The notes below the pieces were generated by a model. That model made no database searches. It was given only the letters and a program-made list of their open reading frames with translations, and was not told the DNA's origin. This document shows positions 11,201-21,783 of a DNA stretch of 64,000 nucleotides, piece by piece. This DNA comes from Petunia secreta (lineage: Eukaryota; Streptophyta; Magnoliopsida; Solanales; Solanaceae). The stretch covers positions 27,971,501-28,035,500 of the forward strand of contig JARKIP010000005.1 of NCBI GenBank assembly GCA_029990175.1. Reading direction: 5' to 3'. The stretch's first letter is position 1. Every line of letters starts with the position of its first letter. A program made the translations under genes and the position numbers.

Positions 11201-13152
11201 GTGTAGGTGTTGACACGACCATCATGCACCACGTGCCTATCGAATTGCCATGGCCTCCCTAAGAGTAGGTGGCATGCTTGCATTGGCACAACGTCAAACA
11301 AATGCTCATCAACATAACTACCCATTCTAAACTTGATCATGGCTTGTTTCATCACCTTAAGCTCACCACATTCACTAAGCCATTGTAATCGGTAAGGTTT
11401 AGGATGCTTCATGGTAGTTAACTTCAATTGAGCCACTAGTGATTGACTCACTACATTTGCACAACTTCCGGAATCAATTATCATAGAGCAAACAACATCT
11501 TTGACCCGGCACCTAGCATGGAAAAGATTTTCCCTTTGCAAGGTTTCACTATCTTCCACAATCATAGCTCCTAGGCTCCGTCTCACAACCAAGAAAGTAT
11601 GAGGATCCTCCTCCTCCATTGTATCATCAAGCAAATCATTCTCCTCTACTCCCTCATCTCCCTCTACTCCCTCTACTCCCTCATCTTCCGATTCACTCTC
11701 TTTTTCATATGCATCATTGCCAACAACAATCATGGTCCTCTTTGTAGGACATTCCCTAGCAAAGTGACCATACCCCTTGCACTTGTGGCATTGTATTGAA
11801 GAAGAAGTAGGAGCATGTAGTTGAGTTTTAGAGTTACCTCCCACATTAGGTGTGTTCTTCTCAAACGGCTTTTTCACATCCTTTGTAGCATTTGCACCAC
11901 TTGTTCCACTTGCACTTGGGATCCTTGCATTTGTAGTAGGAGGCTTCCAATCCTTTGGTTTGCTTGTTGGAGTAGTAGTGCTACTCTTGTAGCGAAGGGA
12001 TTTCTCCTCCTTGAGCCATTTCTCGGCCTCAACCGCATCTTCACATAGCTTGTAATGATCATCATATTTGTGAAACTTCAATTGTGAAGCTATGTCTCGG
12101 TTCAAGCCCCCTTTGAAACGGATCATGGCCGTCTCATGGTCTTCATCATCTAAGTCAAGGATCATTCGGATTTGCTCAAATTCATTGAAGTATTCACCAA
12201 CCGATTTGGAACCTTGCTTCAAGTCATATAGACGCCTTTGTTGTTCAACCCGGTATTGATTAGTCAAGTACTTCTCATCCATCACACGGATCAACTCTTC
12301 CCAAGTAAGATTAATAGCCATACCCGTCCTCCTTCTATTTCTCTTCACCGACTCCCACCAAGTAGAAGCAAAAGATTCAAAGGAGGATATTGCATACTTG
12401 GTCTTCTTCACATCGGGCATATCATTGGTGTCAAAGATACGCTCCATAGCCAATTTCCAACCAATGTACTCCACCGGGTCACTACTTCCTTTGAAAAAAG
12501 GAATAGTGAGCTTCACACTATTAAGATTGTTGTTGTTATCACGACCCCCTTGGAATGGCTCCGGTTGGCCCCCATAGTGATCATCATAAGCAACATAGTC
12601 CCTTCTAACATTCCTCCCTCCATATCCTAAGGGTGGCCCTCGACCTCGGCCTCTACCCCGATCCACATTTCGACCCCAATTCATAGCTCGCCTTGGTTGG
12701 AAGTGATCATCATACCCATACACATTGTCATCATAATCAACTTCCTCCCCTTCTTGAGCCTCAACAACTTGCTCAAGAGGTTGCACATTTCGGACGGGTC
12801 TTGGTAGTGGAAAGTTTCTTGGAGGATTGTCTAAGATACGGGGAATGCCCGTTCGTTCAATTCTCTCTCGGTCCTCCTTCACCCGTTGTTGATTGAGCAA
12901 TTCAACAACTTGCTCCGGGGTAAAAGTAGGACTACTTGAGCCTTCACCGGTCTCAATTCGGACACTCGGGGTCCCCTTTTCAATTGGGACACTCGGGGTC
13001 CCATGTTCAATTGGGACACTCGGGGTCCCATGTTCACCTTGGGTGCTTGAGGCACCCTTTTCAATTGACTCAATCCTTTGAGTCATGACATCCATCTTGG
13101 CAAGAAGGCTAGCCAAGGCCTCCTTTATAAAATCTTGACCTTCGTTGGCCAT
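8017..13152 (-). CDS. E2 gag-pol polyprotein, intact
   Basis: One open frame of about 1711 codons for the complete polyprotein. I chose ATG 13152 (MANEGQDF) because E3 starts the same way; an in-frame ATG lies 24 bases upstream. Rough residues: N-terminal region with three short repeats (SVPIE/SVRIE type) 40-75; acidic YDD segment and RGRGRG 145-190; gag core 210-390; knuckle CHKCKGYGHFAREC ~454; protease DSGSCANVVS ~559; RT with YFDD ~944; RNase H ECDASG ~1094 and SDHESL; integrase HHCC ~1270-1315; catalytic MDFVMGLP ~1342, SDRDTKF ~1401, DGQTE ~1439; then RGDGPF and a TRSQAKE tail. All visible catalytic residues are present. The final ~73 codons lie inside the 3' LTR and the stop is at 8017. 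The CRM clade is the best fit; CRM elements are known for a C-terminal targeting tail that extends into the LTR. Confidence 0.95.
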   Translation of the reverse strand: MANEGQDFIKEALASLLAKMDVMTQRIESIEKGASSTQGEHGTPSVPIEHGTPSVPIEKGTPSVRIETGEGSSSPTFTPEQVVELLNQQRVKEDRERIERTGIPRILDNPPRNFPLPRPVRNVQPLEQVVEAQEGEEVDYDDNVYGYDDHFQPRRAMNWGRNVDRGRGRGRGPPLGYGGRNVRRDYVAYDDHYGGQPEPFQGGRDNNNNLNSVKLTIPFFKGSSDPVEYIGWKLAMERIFDTNDMPDVKKTKYAISSFESFASTWWESVKRNRRRTGMAINLTWEELIRVMDEKYLTNQYRVEQQRRLYDLKQGSKSVGEYFNEFEQIRMILDLDDEDHETAMIRFKGGLNRDIASQLKFHKYDDHYKLCEDAVEAEKWLKEEKSLRYKSSTTTPTSKPKDWKPPTTNARIPSASGTSGANATKDVKKPFEKNTPNVGGNSKTQLHAPTSSSIQCHKCKGYGHFARECPTKRTMIVVGNDAYEKESESEDEGVEGVEGDEGVEENDLLDDTMEEEDPHTFLVVRRSLGAMIVEDSETLQRENLFHARCRVKDVVCSMIIDSGSCANVVSQSLVAQLKLTTMKHPKPYRLQWLSECGELKVMKQAMIKFRMGSYVDEHLFDVVPMQACHLLLGRPWQFDRHVVHDGRVNTYTVKHEGKRFVLKPLTPKQVSDDYKKMKELREVAKAKSLIETSPLSKGMVAIPPTSSTGGMCAMMQPGELLKGNDGTKFLLCLVHKGMILNSNCDFSSSLMPSALKNVLEDFGDMFPDEMPDGLPPLRGIEHQIDFIPGSQIPNKPAYRSNPEDTRELQKQVDDLLSKGLVRESLSPCAVPVILVPKKDGTWRMCVDCRAVNKITVKYRHPIPRLDDMLDELSGSCVFSKIDLRSGYHQIRMKPGDEWKTAFKTKFGLYEWLVMPFGLSNAPSTFMRLMNHVLKSFINKFVVVYFDDILIYSKTMDEHVDHLRQVLDALRAEKLYANFKKCAFGVDKVVFLGFVVSAQGVEVDESKVEAIRDWPTPTTVTQVRSFHGLASFYRRFVRDFSSIAAPLTELVKKDQPFDWGEPQEKAFHELKSRLSTAPLLQLPDFGKAFEVECDASGVGIGGVLMQDSKPIAYFSEKLKGASLNYSTYDKELYALVRALAHWQHYLWPREFVIKSDHESLKHLRGQEKLNKRHAKWVEFIESFPYVIQYKKGKDNVVADALSRKFALATTLTSKLMGFESIKLMYAHDPKLKSVHDALEKGERVEKYQWVKGYIFKNGRVCIPESSWRELLVQEAHCGGLMGHFGTRKTLAILKEQFYWPKMGVQVEKFCNNCLECKRAKSKALPHGLYTPLPVPTSPWLDISMDFVMGLPRTRGGHDSIYVVVDRFSKMAHFIPCKKCDDAQHVASLFVENVLKLHGVPQSIVSDRDTKFLSHFWRSLWGALGTKLLFSTSHHPQTDGQTEVVNRTLGALLRAMTRGKAGTWIDRLPLMEFAYNRTVHRMIGMTPFECVYGFNPLIPLDLTPLPREMVVNFEGKARAKAMMELHAKAKKNLEEAYAKVASKKNKGRKKVELKKGDYVWVHFRKERFPNLRKGKLAPRGDGPFQVLSKINNNAYVVDLPSEYQVSNTFNVCDLVPLDVGDDAVVGDDASISRTKSSQEGEDDETQTPSRPFTRSQAKEIQGVHIHLVRKGLEEGSDWKPFRVLKLGLTPKEEENPAELGAPPTPGAPPRELTA
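8237..8249 (-). other. E2 polypurine tract
   Basis: On the minus strand AAGAAGGGGAGGA abuts the first base of the 3' LTR; it would prime plus-strand DNA synthesis. E3 has the same tract before its 3' LTR. It lies inside the gag-pol reading frame. Confidence 0.9.
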
Positions 13153-13585
13153 TGTACCTACAAACAAAGAAAACAAGAGTTAGTTAAAACACCTCACTCG
13201 CTCCCTCACTTGTGTTCACTCGGATCACTCTTTTGGGTGGCGGTGGATATTTCACTCAACTTGTAGTCCCAAGCTTCACGTAGATGATTAGCAACTCCTC
13301 AACTCAACTAAACTATTCACGAGTCACGCACACTCCGGGGTGAGTGGAGTTAATGGGACTCAATGAACGCTAGGCACTTTGAAGTAAAAGGACTTGAGTT
13401 AAAAGATTCTACGCTTTTCCTTGGAATTCTACTCTCCTTGCTAGGCACGAATCACTTAAGAGCAATCAAAGGGTTAGCACTATTCAAGTAGATCGGTTAC
13501 TCAAATTAGTACTAACTAGATGTTATGTTATCAAACAAAGGGAAATACCTACGAAAATCTACCCGAAACAATGCGTTCAGCACTC

Positions 13586-13721
13586 AGGAGGGGCGCCTGA
13601 AACTCAGGTGGGGCGCCTGGGTTGTGCTGTGTTCCAGGCGGGGCGCCTGGGTCTAGGCGGGGCGCCTGGGACTTAGGCAGTAGCCAAGTCAGGCGGGGCG
13701 CCTGGCTTAGGCGGGGCGCCT
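13586..13721. repeat. dyad repeat cluster (6 copies) in E2 leader
   Basis: Copies of the 13-mer AGGCGGGGCGCCT or one-base variants begin at 13586, 13606, 13636, 13655, 13691 and 13709. Same orientation and spacing style (about 20-35 bases) as the LTR cluster, although the surrounding sequence is not LTR. Confidence 0.9.
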
Positions 13722-14386
13722 AGCCTGAAGCTTCTTCCAACTCGTTCCAAACTCGTTTCAAGTCGATTTTCAAGCCTCAAATCCGATGTTTCAACTTGTT
13801 TTCACAATCCAATGATACCCCAAGTTGTGTTTGATCTTCCTTAACAAAACCCAATCAAAATTTCAATCAAACAATCAATCAAATCAGGATTCAATCTCAA
13901 GAACTCAAGAACACAAGGGTTTATCAAAAGGGTTTCAAAATAGATTGTGATTCATCAAAGTAGGTGTTAAACATGTTCAAATCCCACAAAATTGGTACCG
14001 AATTGTTTGTATTTCAATGAAGATCAATCCCCAATAACAAGTTTTCAATCAAGCATCAATCCAACCCAAGAATCAAGCCAAAATCATCAAGAACAAGGTT
14101 TATCAAGGGTTTAAGGGTTGTTGGGGTTTCAATTTTTCAAACTTCACCAATCCAAACAAATTTGATACCTAAGCAACGGGAATTCAATCACGATCAAGAA
14201 TCCATAACACCCATATCATAAATCATCCAAATCAACAAGTAACACCAAATTTTTGTATTTTTCAATTTTTCAATTTTTTTTGCAATTTTCTCCTTTCTAA
14301 TAACTTCAACAACAAGAAAACTAAAAGAGGATACTAGGCACGAAGAATCAAGGGTCGGGGGTTTGTAGAAACAAAACCCGAGCCTT

Positions 14387-14398
14387 GCTCTGATACCA
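14387..14398 (-). other. E2 primer binding site (tRNA-iMet)
   Basis: Minus-strand TGGTATCAGAGC lies 3 bases inside the 5' LTR boundary, followed by AAGG as in E3. Confidence 0.92.
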
Positions 14399-14401
14399 AA
14401 C

Positions 14402-15186
14402 TGATGAGAATCAAATGCGGAAAAAGTAAAGATAAAGAACGAGACGTAACTCGATCTCTAATCCCAAGTAGCAACGGAGAACTTGTTCCGATACACCCCG
14501 GGAGAAGGACAAGAACACCTACGCTATGCAACTACCCTCGAGCTAACGCGAGCACGCAAGTAGAATGGTCGGAGAGGAAGAGTATTCATCTAGATCCGCT
14601 AGAAGACATACAAGTCCAAGATCAAAGGGTTTCATTCATTACCAAGAGCCATGCTCATGTTCAATGTTCAACATTCATCAATATCAATAATAAGCTGAGT
14701 GTAAAATAAGCTATGCTTGGGTATTTATAGTGTTTTCCCAAGCTTACACAAAGACTTAATTACCCTTACTAATAAGGTTCACCAAATAAGCCACGTAGGG
14801 CAAAACAGTCAAAGAAACATAAATTCAGTAGCTAGGAGGGGCGCCTGGGGCTGGGAGGGGCGCCTGGCATATGCTGAAGCCAGGCGGGGCGCCTGGATCT
14901 AGGCGGGGCGCCTGGCTTGGCCTTGAGCTAGGCTGGGCGCCTGAAGCTAGGCGGGGCGCCTGGGCCTTAGGCAGTGAGCTCCCTAGGCGGGGCGCCTGGG
15001 GTAGGCGGGGCGCCTAGCTCTGCTGGGTTCTCTTCCTCCTTAGGCGTGAGGCCTAGCTTGAGCACCCGGAACGGCTTCCAATCGCTTCCTTCTTCAAGGC
15101 CCTTCCTCACCAAGTGTATGTGCACTCCTTGGATCTCCTTAGCTTGGCTACGTGTGAATGGTCTTGAGGGGGTTTGGGTCTCATCA
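14402..15186 (-). repeat. E2 5' LTR (promoter LTR)
   Basis: 785 bp, apparently identical to 7452-8236. Minus-strand TATAAATA at about 14723-14730 is the likely core promoter for E2. The dyad cluster occupies 14834-15015, upstream of that TATA in the sense direction, so it would lie in U3. ORFs here are copies of those in the other LTR, or a 3' remnant of the gag-pol frame, and are not separate genes. Confidence 0.96.
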
Positions 15187-15191
15187 TTGAG
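15187..15191. other. target site duplication of E2 (TTGAG, right copy)
   Basis: Identical to 7447-7451. The E1 coding sequence resumes in this pentamer. Confidence 0.96.
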
Positions 15192-15278
15192 TCCGAGATG
15201 CGTGAGAGGCATCCGCGCTTGTTCGATGATTCAGGTATGAAATCCTTGTATTTTCTAAGCCTGAATTTGCATTTTTAA
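15189..15278 (+). pseudogene. C-terminal tail of E1 pol, separated by E2
   Basis: After E2 the E1 frame resumes with residues ESEMRERHPRLF and runs to TAA at 15276-15278. This is the characteristic end of a Tekay-type chromodomain, in which the tail follows an EATWELE motif; that motif can be read in a second frame just before 7447. The tail is now cut off from the rest of pol by 7.7 kb. Confidence 0.85.
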
Positions 15279-15390
15279 GTTTTATTGATTTCGGGTGGTA
15301 CCGAGGGGTCCTCGAAATCCGTGCCAGCTCCGTGGCTAGTGTGTGGATCCTACCTTAGACTTAGGTTCGTCCGAGGACGGCCGAGAGTCT

Positions 15391-15403
15391 AAGTGGGGGA
15401 GAA
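15391..15403 (+). other. E1 polypurine tract
   Basis: AAGTGGGGGAGAA immediately precedes the TGTAACG start of the 3' LTR. The ~110 bases between the pol stop and this tract hold nothing else I recognise. Confidence 0.88.
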
Positions 15404-18184
15404 TGTAACGACCCTCAAATAGTCGTTATGGAATCCAGGACCTCGATTTGCGTGTCGACAGTCCCAAAAGCTCCGTTTGATAGGTTTTCGAGAAAAGGAT
15501 CCGTTTATGAAATTTCAGAAAGGAATTTGGGGTTTCGATAGGTCGTTTTGAGTAAATGAACCCCGATGGAAAATCTGAGCGCACCGCTAGGTCCGTCTCG
15601 TCATTTATGATATGTAGCAACCTTCAAAATTGAAAACGGACCTCGTTTGATAGGACTTTTGATAAAGTCTCCGTTTCGGAAGTTTAAAAGAGTTAAAAGA
15701 GGTTTCCGAGCTCGATTTGAGCAAATGAGCTCCAATTAGAGATCTGAAAGTTCCGTTAGGTTCGTATAGTCATTTGTGACTTGTAGCAACTTTCGGAATT
15801 GGATTCCGAGGTCGTTTGGTTAAATTTCGCTATTTTGGCGAAAGTCGAAAATTGAACCTTTGCCGTGGGACCCACTTTTTGAGTTCTGGAGGTCCGAATT
15901 GAGTTCCGTCTTGACGAGCATGTCACCCAAGTATTTTATTGCTTGTGTGTAAAATTTGAGATCATTCCGAGCTTCTTAGGGTCCCGTTTTGCCCCTAAAA
16001 CAGTAGAAAATCTGGTGCGACTTTTCTTTTCTGTTTTGGCGCAAATAGCCGGATAAAAGCTGATTTTCCGGCCAATCCGTAAGGAATTAGGAAAAACTCA
16101 AAACATGAAAGTTGTAGTCCTTTGAGTTGTGGTTCTAATGGCACTAGTTTCAGGTCATTTGGACATTCCTATCAAAAGTTATGAGTTTTTTCAAAAGAAG
16201 CTGTCACAGAGGCAAAAACTGCTATAAAAAGGCCATTTCGGGCCATTTCGGTTCATAACTTATAAAAATCATTTGGTGAGCTTTTGAGGCGATTTTTGGG
16301 TATTTCTTGAAGACCCAATCATACTTACACTTAAGGTAAGCCCTTTCAATCCATCTTTATGTTGATTAACACAAGAATCAAAGGGTTGATTCTTGGAAAT
16401 GGGTTAGAACCCTAGATTCTTAAGAATTGGGGAAAGACATCGAGCAAGGCTCGCATGTGGAATCTAAGTGTACTTTTGGACTCACGGGAGCGTGGGGAGT
16501 CCGGAAAAGTACATTTTGTAAATTTAGGGCTCGGCCCTACCCGGGGGCATTTTGGTAATTTTTACCCTAGGATGCCTATAGGCTTAAATAGCTATAATTG
16601 AGCACTCATATGTGCTATATCTTGTCTTAATAGACCTAGTGGAGAGTCCTTCGCGGACAAGGCGAGCGGGAAAGGAGATTCTTCCCGGTATTTGAGCCCG
16701 AATTTCGAGGTAAGTGAGACTTGACCTCTATTGTGCTTGTGGACTCTTCCTTCATGCTAGTATGCTTCATGTACGCATATATATACCTAACAATGGTTAG
16801 GATTAATGATGTGAATTACTTGCTATTATTGTTTGTTATAAATAGCGAGATTGTGACTCGACCGAGGTATGTGCCGGTCTAAACGCTACGTCGAGGTAGC
16901 TTAAATTTATATCGTAGTAGCACTTGCTACGCCATGCTTAGATAGCAAGAACTTGGGACATGGCCGAGGATGTTGCCGGCATTGTCATGATAAATGTCTT
17001 GCCGAGGATTTTGCCGGCTTTTGTATGATATTGGTACTTGATTTGTTCACGTGCCGGGTTGGGTAGTGCTGTCTATACGTAACCTTGTGTTGGACGACAT
17101 GGGAGTAGGGATTGTACCCCCAAACTGTGGTCGGGTTAACCTTCGCCTTACGTTCAGCTAGCATAACCAACCTGGGTTACGGTGACCGTGAAATATTATC
17201 GTTATTAATATTTTTGTTATTATTTCTGTTATTGTTATTAATGTCGTGGATATTAATACTGTTAGAGGGACACTTGACAGGGGGTGTGGTGTCGCCTATA
17301 CTATGAGATGTGTCACACTTGACAGGGGGTGTGGTGTGGACACTTGATCTTTGAGATGTGACACACTTGACAGGGGGTGTGGTGTGGTCACTTGATTTAT
17401 TGAGATACGACGCACTTGACAGGGGGTGTGGTGCGATCGTAGATAGATTTGAGATGAGCCAACGACTACGGGTCGTTGGTCTACTTATTCATGATTGTGA
17501 TAGTGACTTCGGGTCACGGTATATGGTTGATACTTAGTAGTGGTGTTGCTAGTCCATCGTAGGTCTAGGTTAGTCGGCACGGGAGTAGAGATTGGACCTC
17601 CAAACCGCCGTTGAGTTGACCTATGCCTTACGTTGGATGGGCATAATCCTTGAGACTTCTGGTTACTACTTGTGTGTGTGCAATGTGTTACGTCTATTTG
17701 TGATTTCACTACTTTATTGTATGATTACTATAGTATGTTGTTGCTTATGATGCATGTAGCGACTTGTCCCGCAAGGGTACCTTAGCGGGCCTGTCGGTGA
17801 TCTTACTGGGCTTCGGCTCATAACTTACTCTGCTACGTGCGCAGGTCCTTCATCCAGTCAGCAGCCCGGACGTTAGCGGTTCCCGAGGCTTCTGAGACTT
17901 TTGATTGAGGTGAGCCGACCACACAGACCGTGGTGGCATACCGCCGGAGTCACTTAGAGATAGGACTCAGATTTCTTTGATGTATATTCATACTTTATTG
18001 AGTCACTCTTAGAATGCTCCAATTCTTTTGTGGATATATTCTTTTGGACTTCACCCTTTTATATTTATATATCCATTTATGATCTTTTCACATTATTGTT
18101 CTTTTCCGCATCTTGTTTCATTGGTTCGCCTAGGCTAATGTTGTTTAGGTGCCATCACGAGCCCTTGGAAATTGGGTCGTGACA
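15404..18184 (+). repeat. E1 3' LTR (complete, 2781 bp)
   Basis: Starts TGTAACGACCC after the purine tract and ends GGGTCGTGACA. An unusually long LTR with low coding potential. Holds the same internal tandem array (17271-17433) and ~75-bp duplication as the 5' copy. Confidence 0.95.
17271..17433 (+). repeat. four-copy tandem repeat in E1 3' LTR
   Basis: Same array as at 1500-1663, units containing CACTTGACAGGGGGTGTGGT. Differences between the two arrays are single bases. Confidence 0.85.
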
Positions 18185-19797
18185 GTTACAAAATCTTGGC
18201 TATGTGATTTGTAAATCCCTAAATAGGCTAAATTAAATTTTAATTGGGAATAGGAATAGAAATTGGTGAAGAGATTGATTCAATGGTCATTAAGATTCCC
18301 CTAACTCTTGTTAAGAGTATCCTCGAGCCTTAAATACTCTATAACATTTTCGAGGCTGAATTTGTGAACTGGGACTTTGTTATTGTTAAAGGGGACAGTT
18401 TTACTGCTTTTTAAATTTGGACTGCTTTAATTTAAGGATCCTGGTTGACCTATTTTTTGTAAAGGATACCTAAAAGAATCCCTGGTGATTCTGAAAGGTT
18501 AGTTTTGCCTTATTCATCCCCTGCCCATCAGGACTAAACCTTTTTCCCTCACACCTATATAAGTCGACTCATTCTTAACATAAAGACAGGCTTGAAGTCA
18601 TATAAAACACACAGGCACTTCACAGGAACACACTGGTTATTGCATACTACTCTGCTTTGATTGTTTCCCAAAATTATTGGACGTTCTCTGCTCTTTGTCT
18701 GTGGATCTTGTCTCTGTAAGCATTAAGCACCACCTGCATTTGGTCTATCTCGTCCATACTGTTATTCAGAAGGTATCCCTCTGTCTCTAGTCACTTGTTG
18801 CCTATATTTTATGTTTTTCTTATGCTTGGTCCTCTTGTTTGCCTTGCCTGGGTATGTGTTAGCATAACTTGAACTGCTTAGGTTGTCTGGACCTATAACC
18901 TTTCATTCCTGGGTTCTAAGCCTTCTCTTGGTCATTGTTAACCCTTATACAATTGTTAGGATGGTCCGAAAAGGATCATACCAGTGTTATTGAATGCAGG
19001 GTATTGATTACAGGGATCTCTGAAGCTTATTAAGGCAGTTTTAATCAAATAAAACTTCATTGCATGTTTTCTCTATCTAGTACTTCCCCTAATGTGTATA
19101 TTTATTAGGACCTGCCCTGTTTGTATCTAATTAAAACAGGCTACGTAGTTACAAGGCTGTGTAATTGGCTACCCAGGGGCCCCCTCTTAACCCTCCTCTC
19201 CTACGTGATGAATATCTCATCCTAAAATCGTGATCTGTGACAGACAAAATTTGCATGACAAGTTCTGGATTAAAAAGACTAAGCAATATTTTTTCATGTT
19301 TTGATTAGAACTTCAATATAGTTTCTGTTACCACGTAGCTAAAAGGCGCAGGCCTTAGAACCCAAACTACAACGTCTGAAGCATGCTTTTCGATGTGAAA
19401 TCAAAGAATTTTCTATCACAAGGTTATTCTTTATGCCTAGTCGACTGAAATCAGAATTTAAAAAACAATTCTTTTGCTTAAACTGTGGAAATACGTGGTT
19501 TTGGTAAACAGGGCCTTAGTGCGTCATTAACTGCCTAATTTGAGTCGTGTTTTGTAAATCAGAATTGCCCCTGTGCATAACTAACCTGGGCCCAAAATCT
19601 TTTTTAAAAATCTGGCCCTTTTGTGTGTTTAAACTATTTTAACAACTCTTGGGCTCTTGTACACTAATCTCATAGTGTATAAGGGCGTATGAATCATTGG
19701 GGTAAAACATACAAATACTTACTTGTATTTTCTAAAGTTTAATACAAGTACTATCATGTATTTGCATGCCTATATATGTATATTGTGTTTGATAGCC
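18185..19797 (+). repeat. X: left part of an Ogre/Tat-like LTR, host of E1 and E3
   Basis: No ORF of note. A core-promoter-like TATATAAG lies at 18556-18563 followed by a CA-rich transcribed-looking stretch. The sequence resumes after E3 at 27416 and ends in a typical Ogre/Tat LTR terminus. Its own left end is not present here; E1 is inserted in it and the rest would lie left of the window. Assignment of this left part to X is inference from continuity across E3. Confidence 0.55.
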
Positions 19798-20496
19798 TGA
19801 TAAGGACAAAACGACCACAAGACGCTTCACACGGAGCCAAGCTAAGGAGATCCAAGGAGTGCATTTACACTTGGTGAGGAAGGGACTCGAAGAAGGAAGC
19901 GATTGGAAGCCGTTGCAGATGTAGGCTCAGGTACCCTGCCTAGAGCAACCAAGCGCCCCGCCCTAGGAGGCAGGCCACCAGGCACTCCGCCCAGCCTTGG
20001 GACGCCCCGCCCAGACCACCTCAATGATCACTTTTGTGGGCGCTCCGGCCAAGACGCTGAAGGGGCGAGATTTTGAGTGTTTCAAGACTATTTTGGCCCT
20101 ACGTGGTCTTTTAACTTAAAGCCTAATGTGTGGGAATTTTAGAACATTTACTAAAGCTTGGAAAAACACTATAAATAGCCTAGATAGCTTATTTCAATTC
20201 TTAGCAAATTTTGATGATTGAAGAATATTGTTAAGAGTTGAACTCTTGTGAATCAATGAAACAACCTTGTTTGGGACTTGTTTTTCTTCGAGCGGATCTA
20301 GATAAATTCCATTCCCTCCTCGATCATTCTACTTGCGGGTTCCGGGTGTAACTCGAGGGTAGTTGCCTAGTGTAGGTGTTCCTTGACAATCTCCCGGGGT
20401 GTATCGAAACTAGTTCTTCGGTGCTACTTGGGTTATTCGTTCGAGCCACGTCTCGCTTTTTATCTTGTCTTTACTTTCCGCGTTTGATCCTTATCA
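19798..20496 (+). repeat. E3 5' LTR
   Basis: 699 bp. TATA-like CTATAAATAG at about 20170. Begins with sequence homologous to the last codons of the gag-pol frame (ACACGGAGCCAAGC...), as expected if coding extends into the LTR. Degenerate dyad repeats occupy about 19930-20060. Confidence 0.92.
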
Positions 20497-20499
20497 GTT

Positions 20500-20511
20500 T
20501 GGTATCAGAGC
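20500..20511 (+). other. E3 primer binding site (tRNA-iMet)
   Basis: TGGTATCAGAGC, three bases after the CA end of the 5' LTR, followed by AAGGCTCGG as in E2. Confidence 0.92.
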
Positions 20512-21783
20512 AAGGCTCGGTTTTTGTTTCTGCAATCCCCCGACCCTTGATTCTTCGTGCCTAGTATCTTTTCTTTTAGTTTCTTGTTGTTGAAGTTATT
20601 AGAAAGAAGAAACAACAAAAAAATTGAAAAAGTTGAAAATTCAAAAATTGGTCATATATTTTTGGTTTGTTTGATTCTTGTTATGGGTGTTATTGGAGAT
20701 TGATCCATGTTCAAAACCCGTCCTTTGGGTACCACAATCTCGTGGATTGGATTGGAATCAAGAAATTTGAAATTTGAAAACCCCAAATTGCTTAAACCCT
20801 TGTTCTTGATGATTTTTGGATGATTCTTGGGTTGATGGGTTATTGATTGTGGATTTGATTATCGGGGTTTGATCTACATTGCATAACAATCGATTTGAAA
20901 CAAATTTCGTGAGAGTTGGAGTTGTATAACATCAAGTTTGAAGAAATCAAACCCACTTTGAACCCATTTTGAAAAAAACCCTTGTTGAACCTTTGATTGA
21001 TTATTGTTCATTGTTTGTTGGGTGTTTGGGTGTGAAAATCATTGGGGTTTGAAGGGAATATCAATATACAACTTTGGGTACCTTGGATTTGAGTAAAACA
21101 TGGTGAAATCGATCCAAATTTTGGACTGAAATTGAAGAAAAATGAAGTTGGAAGAACAGGGATTCGACCAGTAGGCGCTCTGCCCAAACTTGGGCACTCC
21201 GCCTGGCCACTCCTACTGGTGAAACGTGAGGCGCTCCGCCCACTCAGAGGTGCTGCGCCCTTAGGTGCTCCGCCCACCCACTGGATGCTCCGCCTAGATC
21301 CTGAAGGTGTTGAATTGGGTAGTTTTTCCTAGGATTTCTTGCTTAACGCTCCGCCCAGAACCTGAAGGTGTGGAATTGGGTAGTTTTTCGTAGGATCTCT
21401 TGCTTCTTTGTTTGTTTGATCTCTAACTAGTGCCTATCTAAGTAACTTCTCTACTTAATTAGCACTAGTCCATTGAGCTATTAGGTAATTCGTGCCTTAG
21501 TTGGAGAGTAGAACTCCAAGAAGATTCGTAGATCCTTTTGAGTTAAGTCCTCACTTTAAAGTGCTTATCGTCCAATAGAGTCACTTAAACTCCACTCACC
21601 CTGGAGCACACTTGACTCGTGGATAGTTTGATCGAGTTGAGGGAATTTTTATTCATCTACGTGAAGATTTTGACTACAAGTTGAGTGAAATATCCACCAC
21701 CACTAAACGAGTGAACCGAGCGAAACACAAGTGAGGGAGTATGTGAGGTGATTTCACTAACGTTTATTCTTTTTGTAGGTGCA
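20512..21783 (+). other. E3 5' leader with dyad repeat cluster
   Basis: About 1.27 kb without a credible gene. 21173-21357 holds about eight diverged copies of the dyad repeat, mostly of the form GGCGCTCCGCC or GGTGCTCCGCC. A pyrimidine run ending TTTTTGTAG precedes the gag ATG by five bases, as in E2. Short ORFs across the GC-rich cluster are low-complexity. Confidence 0.8.

Larger units (their letters stand above)
13153..14401 (-). other. E2 5' leader (untranslated)
   Basis: About 1.25 kb between the 5' LTR and gag with no credible gene. It carries a six-copy dyad cluster at 13586-13721. A pyrimidine-rich stretch ending TTTGTAG lies about 6 bases before the gag ATG and resembles a splice acceptor. 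Parts (for example GAGTTAATGGGACTC near 13340) recur in the E4 leader near 30750. Confidence 0.8.
7452..15186 (-). mobile_element. E2: complete CRM-like Ty3/gypsy element nested in E1
   Basis: 7735 bp bounded by 785-bp LTRs (7452-8236 and 14402-15186) that begin TGATGAG and end CTCATCA, with TTGAG duplications outside. The element reads on the minus strand: primer site 14387-14398, gag-pol 13152-8017, purine tract 8237-8249. A fixed offset of 6950 bases relates the LTRs throughout and I see no difference between them, which indicates very recent insertion. Assignment to the CRM branch rests on integrase and C-terminal features and on the coding region running into the 3' LTR; the lineage call is inference. 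Confidence 0.95.
1..18184 (+). mobile_element. E1: Ty3/gypsy chromovirus (Tekay/Del-like), 5' end off-window, interrupted by E2
   Basis: Seen: two long direct repeats (1-2412 and 15404-18184) flank a tRNA-iMet type primer site, a gag-pol frame and a purine tract. The intact 3' LTR begins TGTAACGACCC and ends GGGTCGTGACA, an imperfect inverted pair. Window base 1 corresponds to base 15771 of the 3' LTR, so about 367 bases of the 5' LTR are missing. Without the nested E2 the element would be about 10.8 kb. The order gag-protease-RT-RNase H-integrase-chromodomain-like tail, and its single frame, fit the Tekay/Del branch of plant chromoviruses. In the first ~950 bases I count about 16 substitutions and one indel between LTRs, so it is older than E2. 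Its target duplication cannot be checked; the right flank is GTTAC. Confidence 0.93.

Noticed and set aside
19842..20024. ORFs across the GC-rich repeats of E3 (also 21008-21332)
   Set aside because: Open only because of the repeated GGCGCTCC units; not conserved in frame between the two LTRs.
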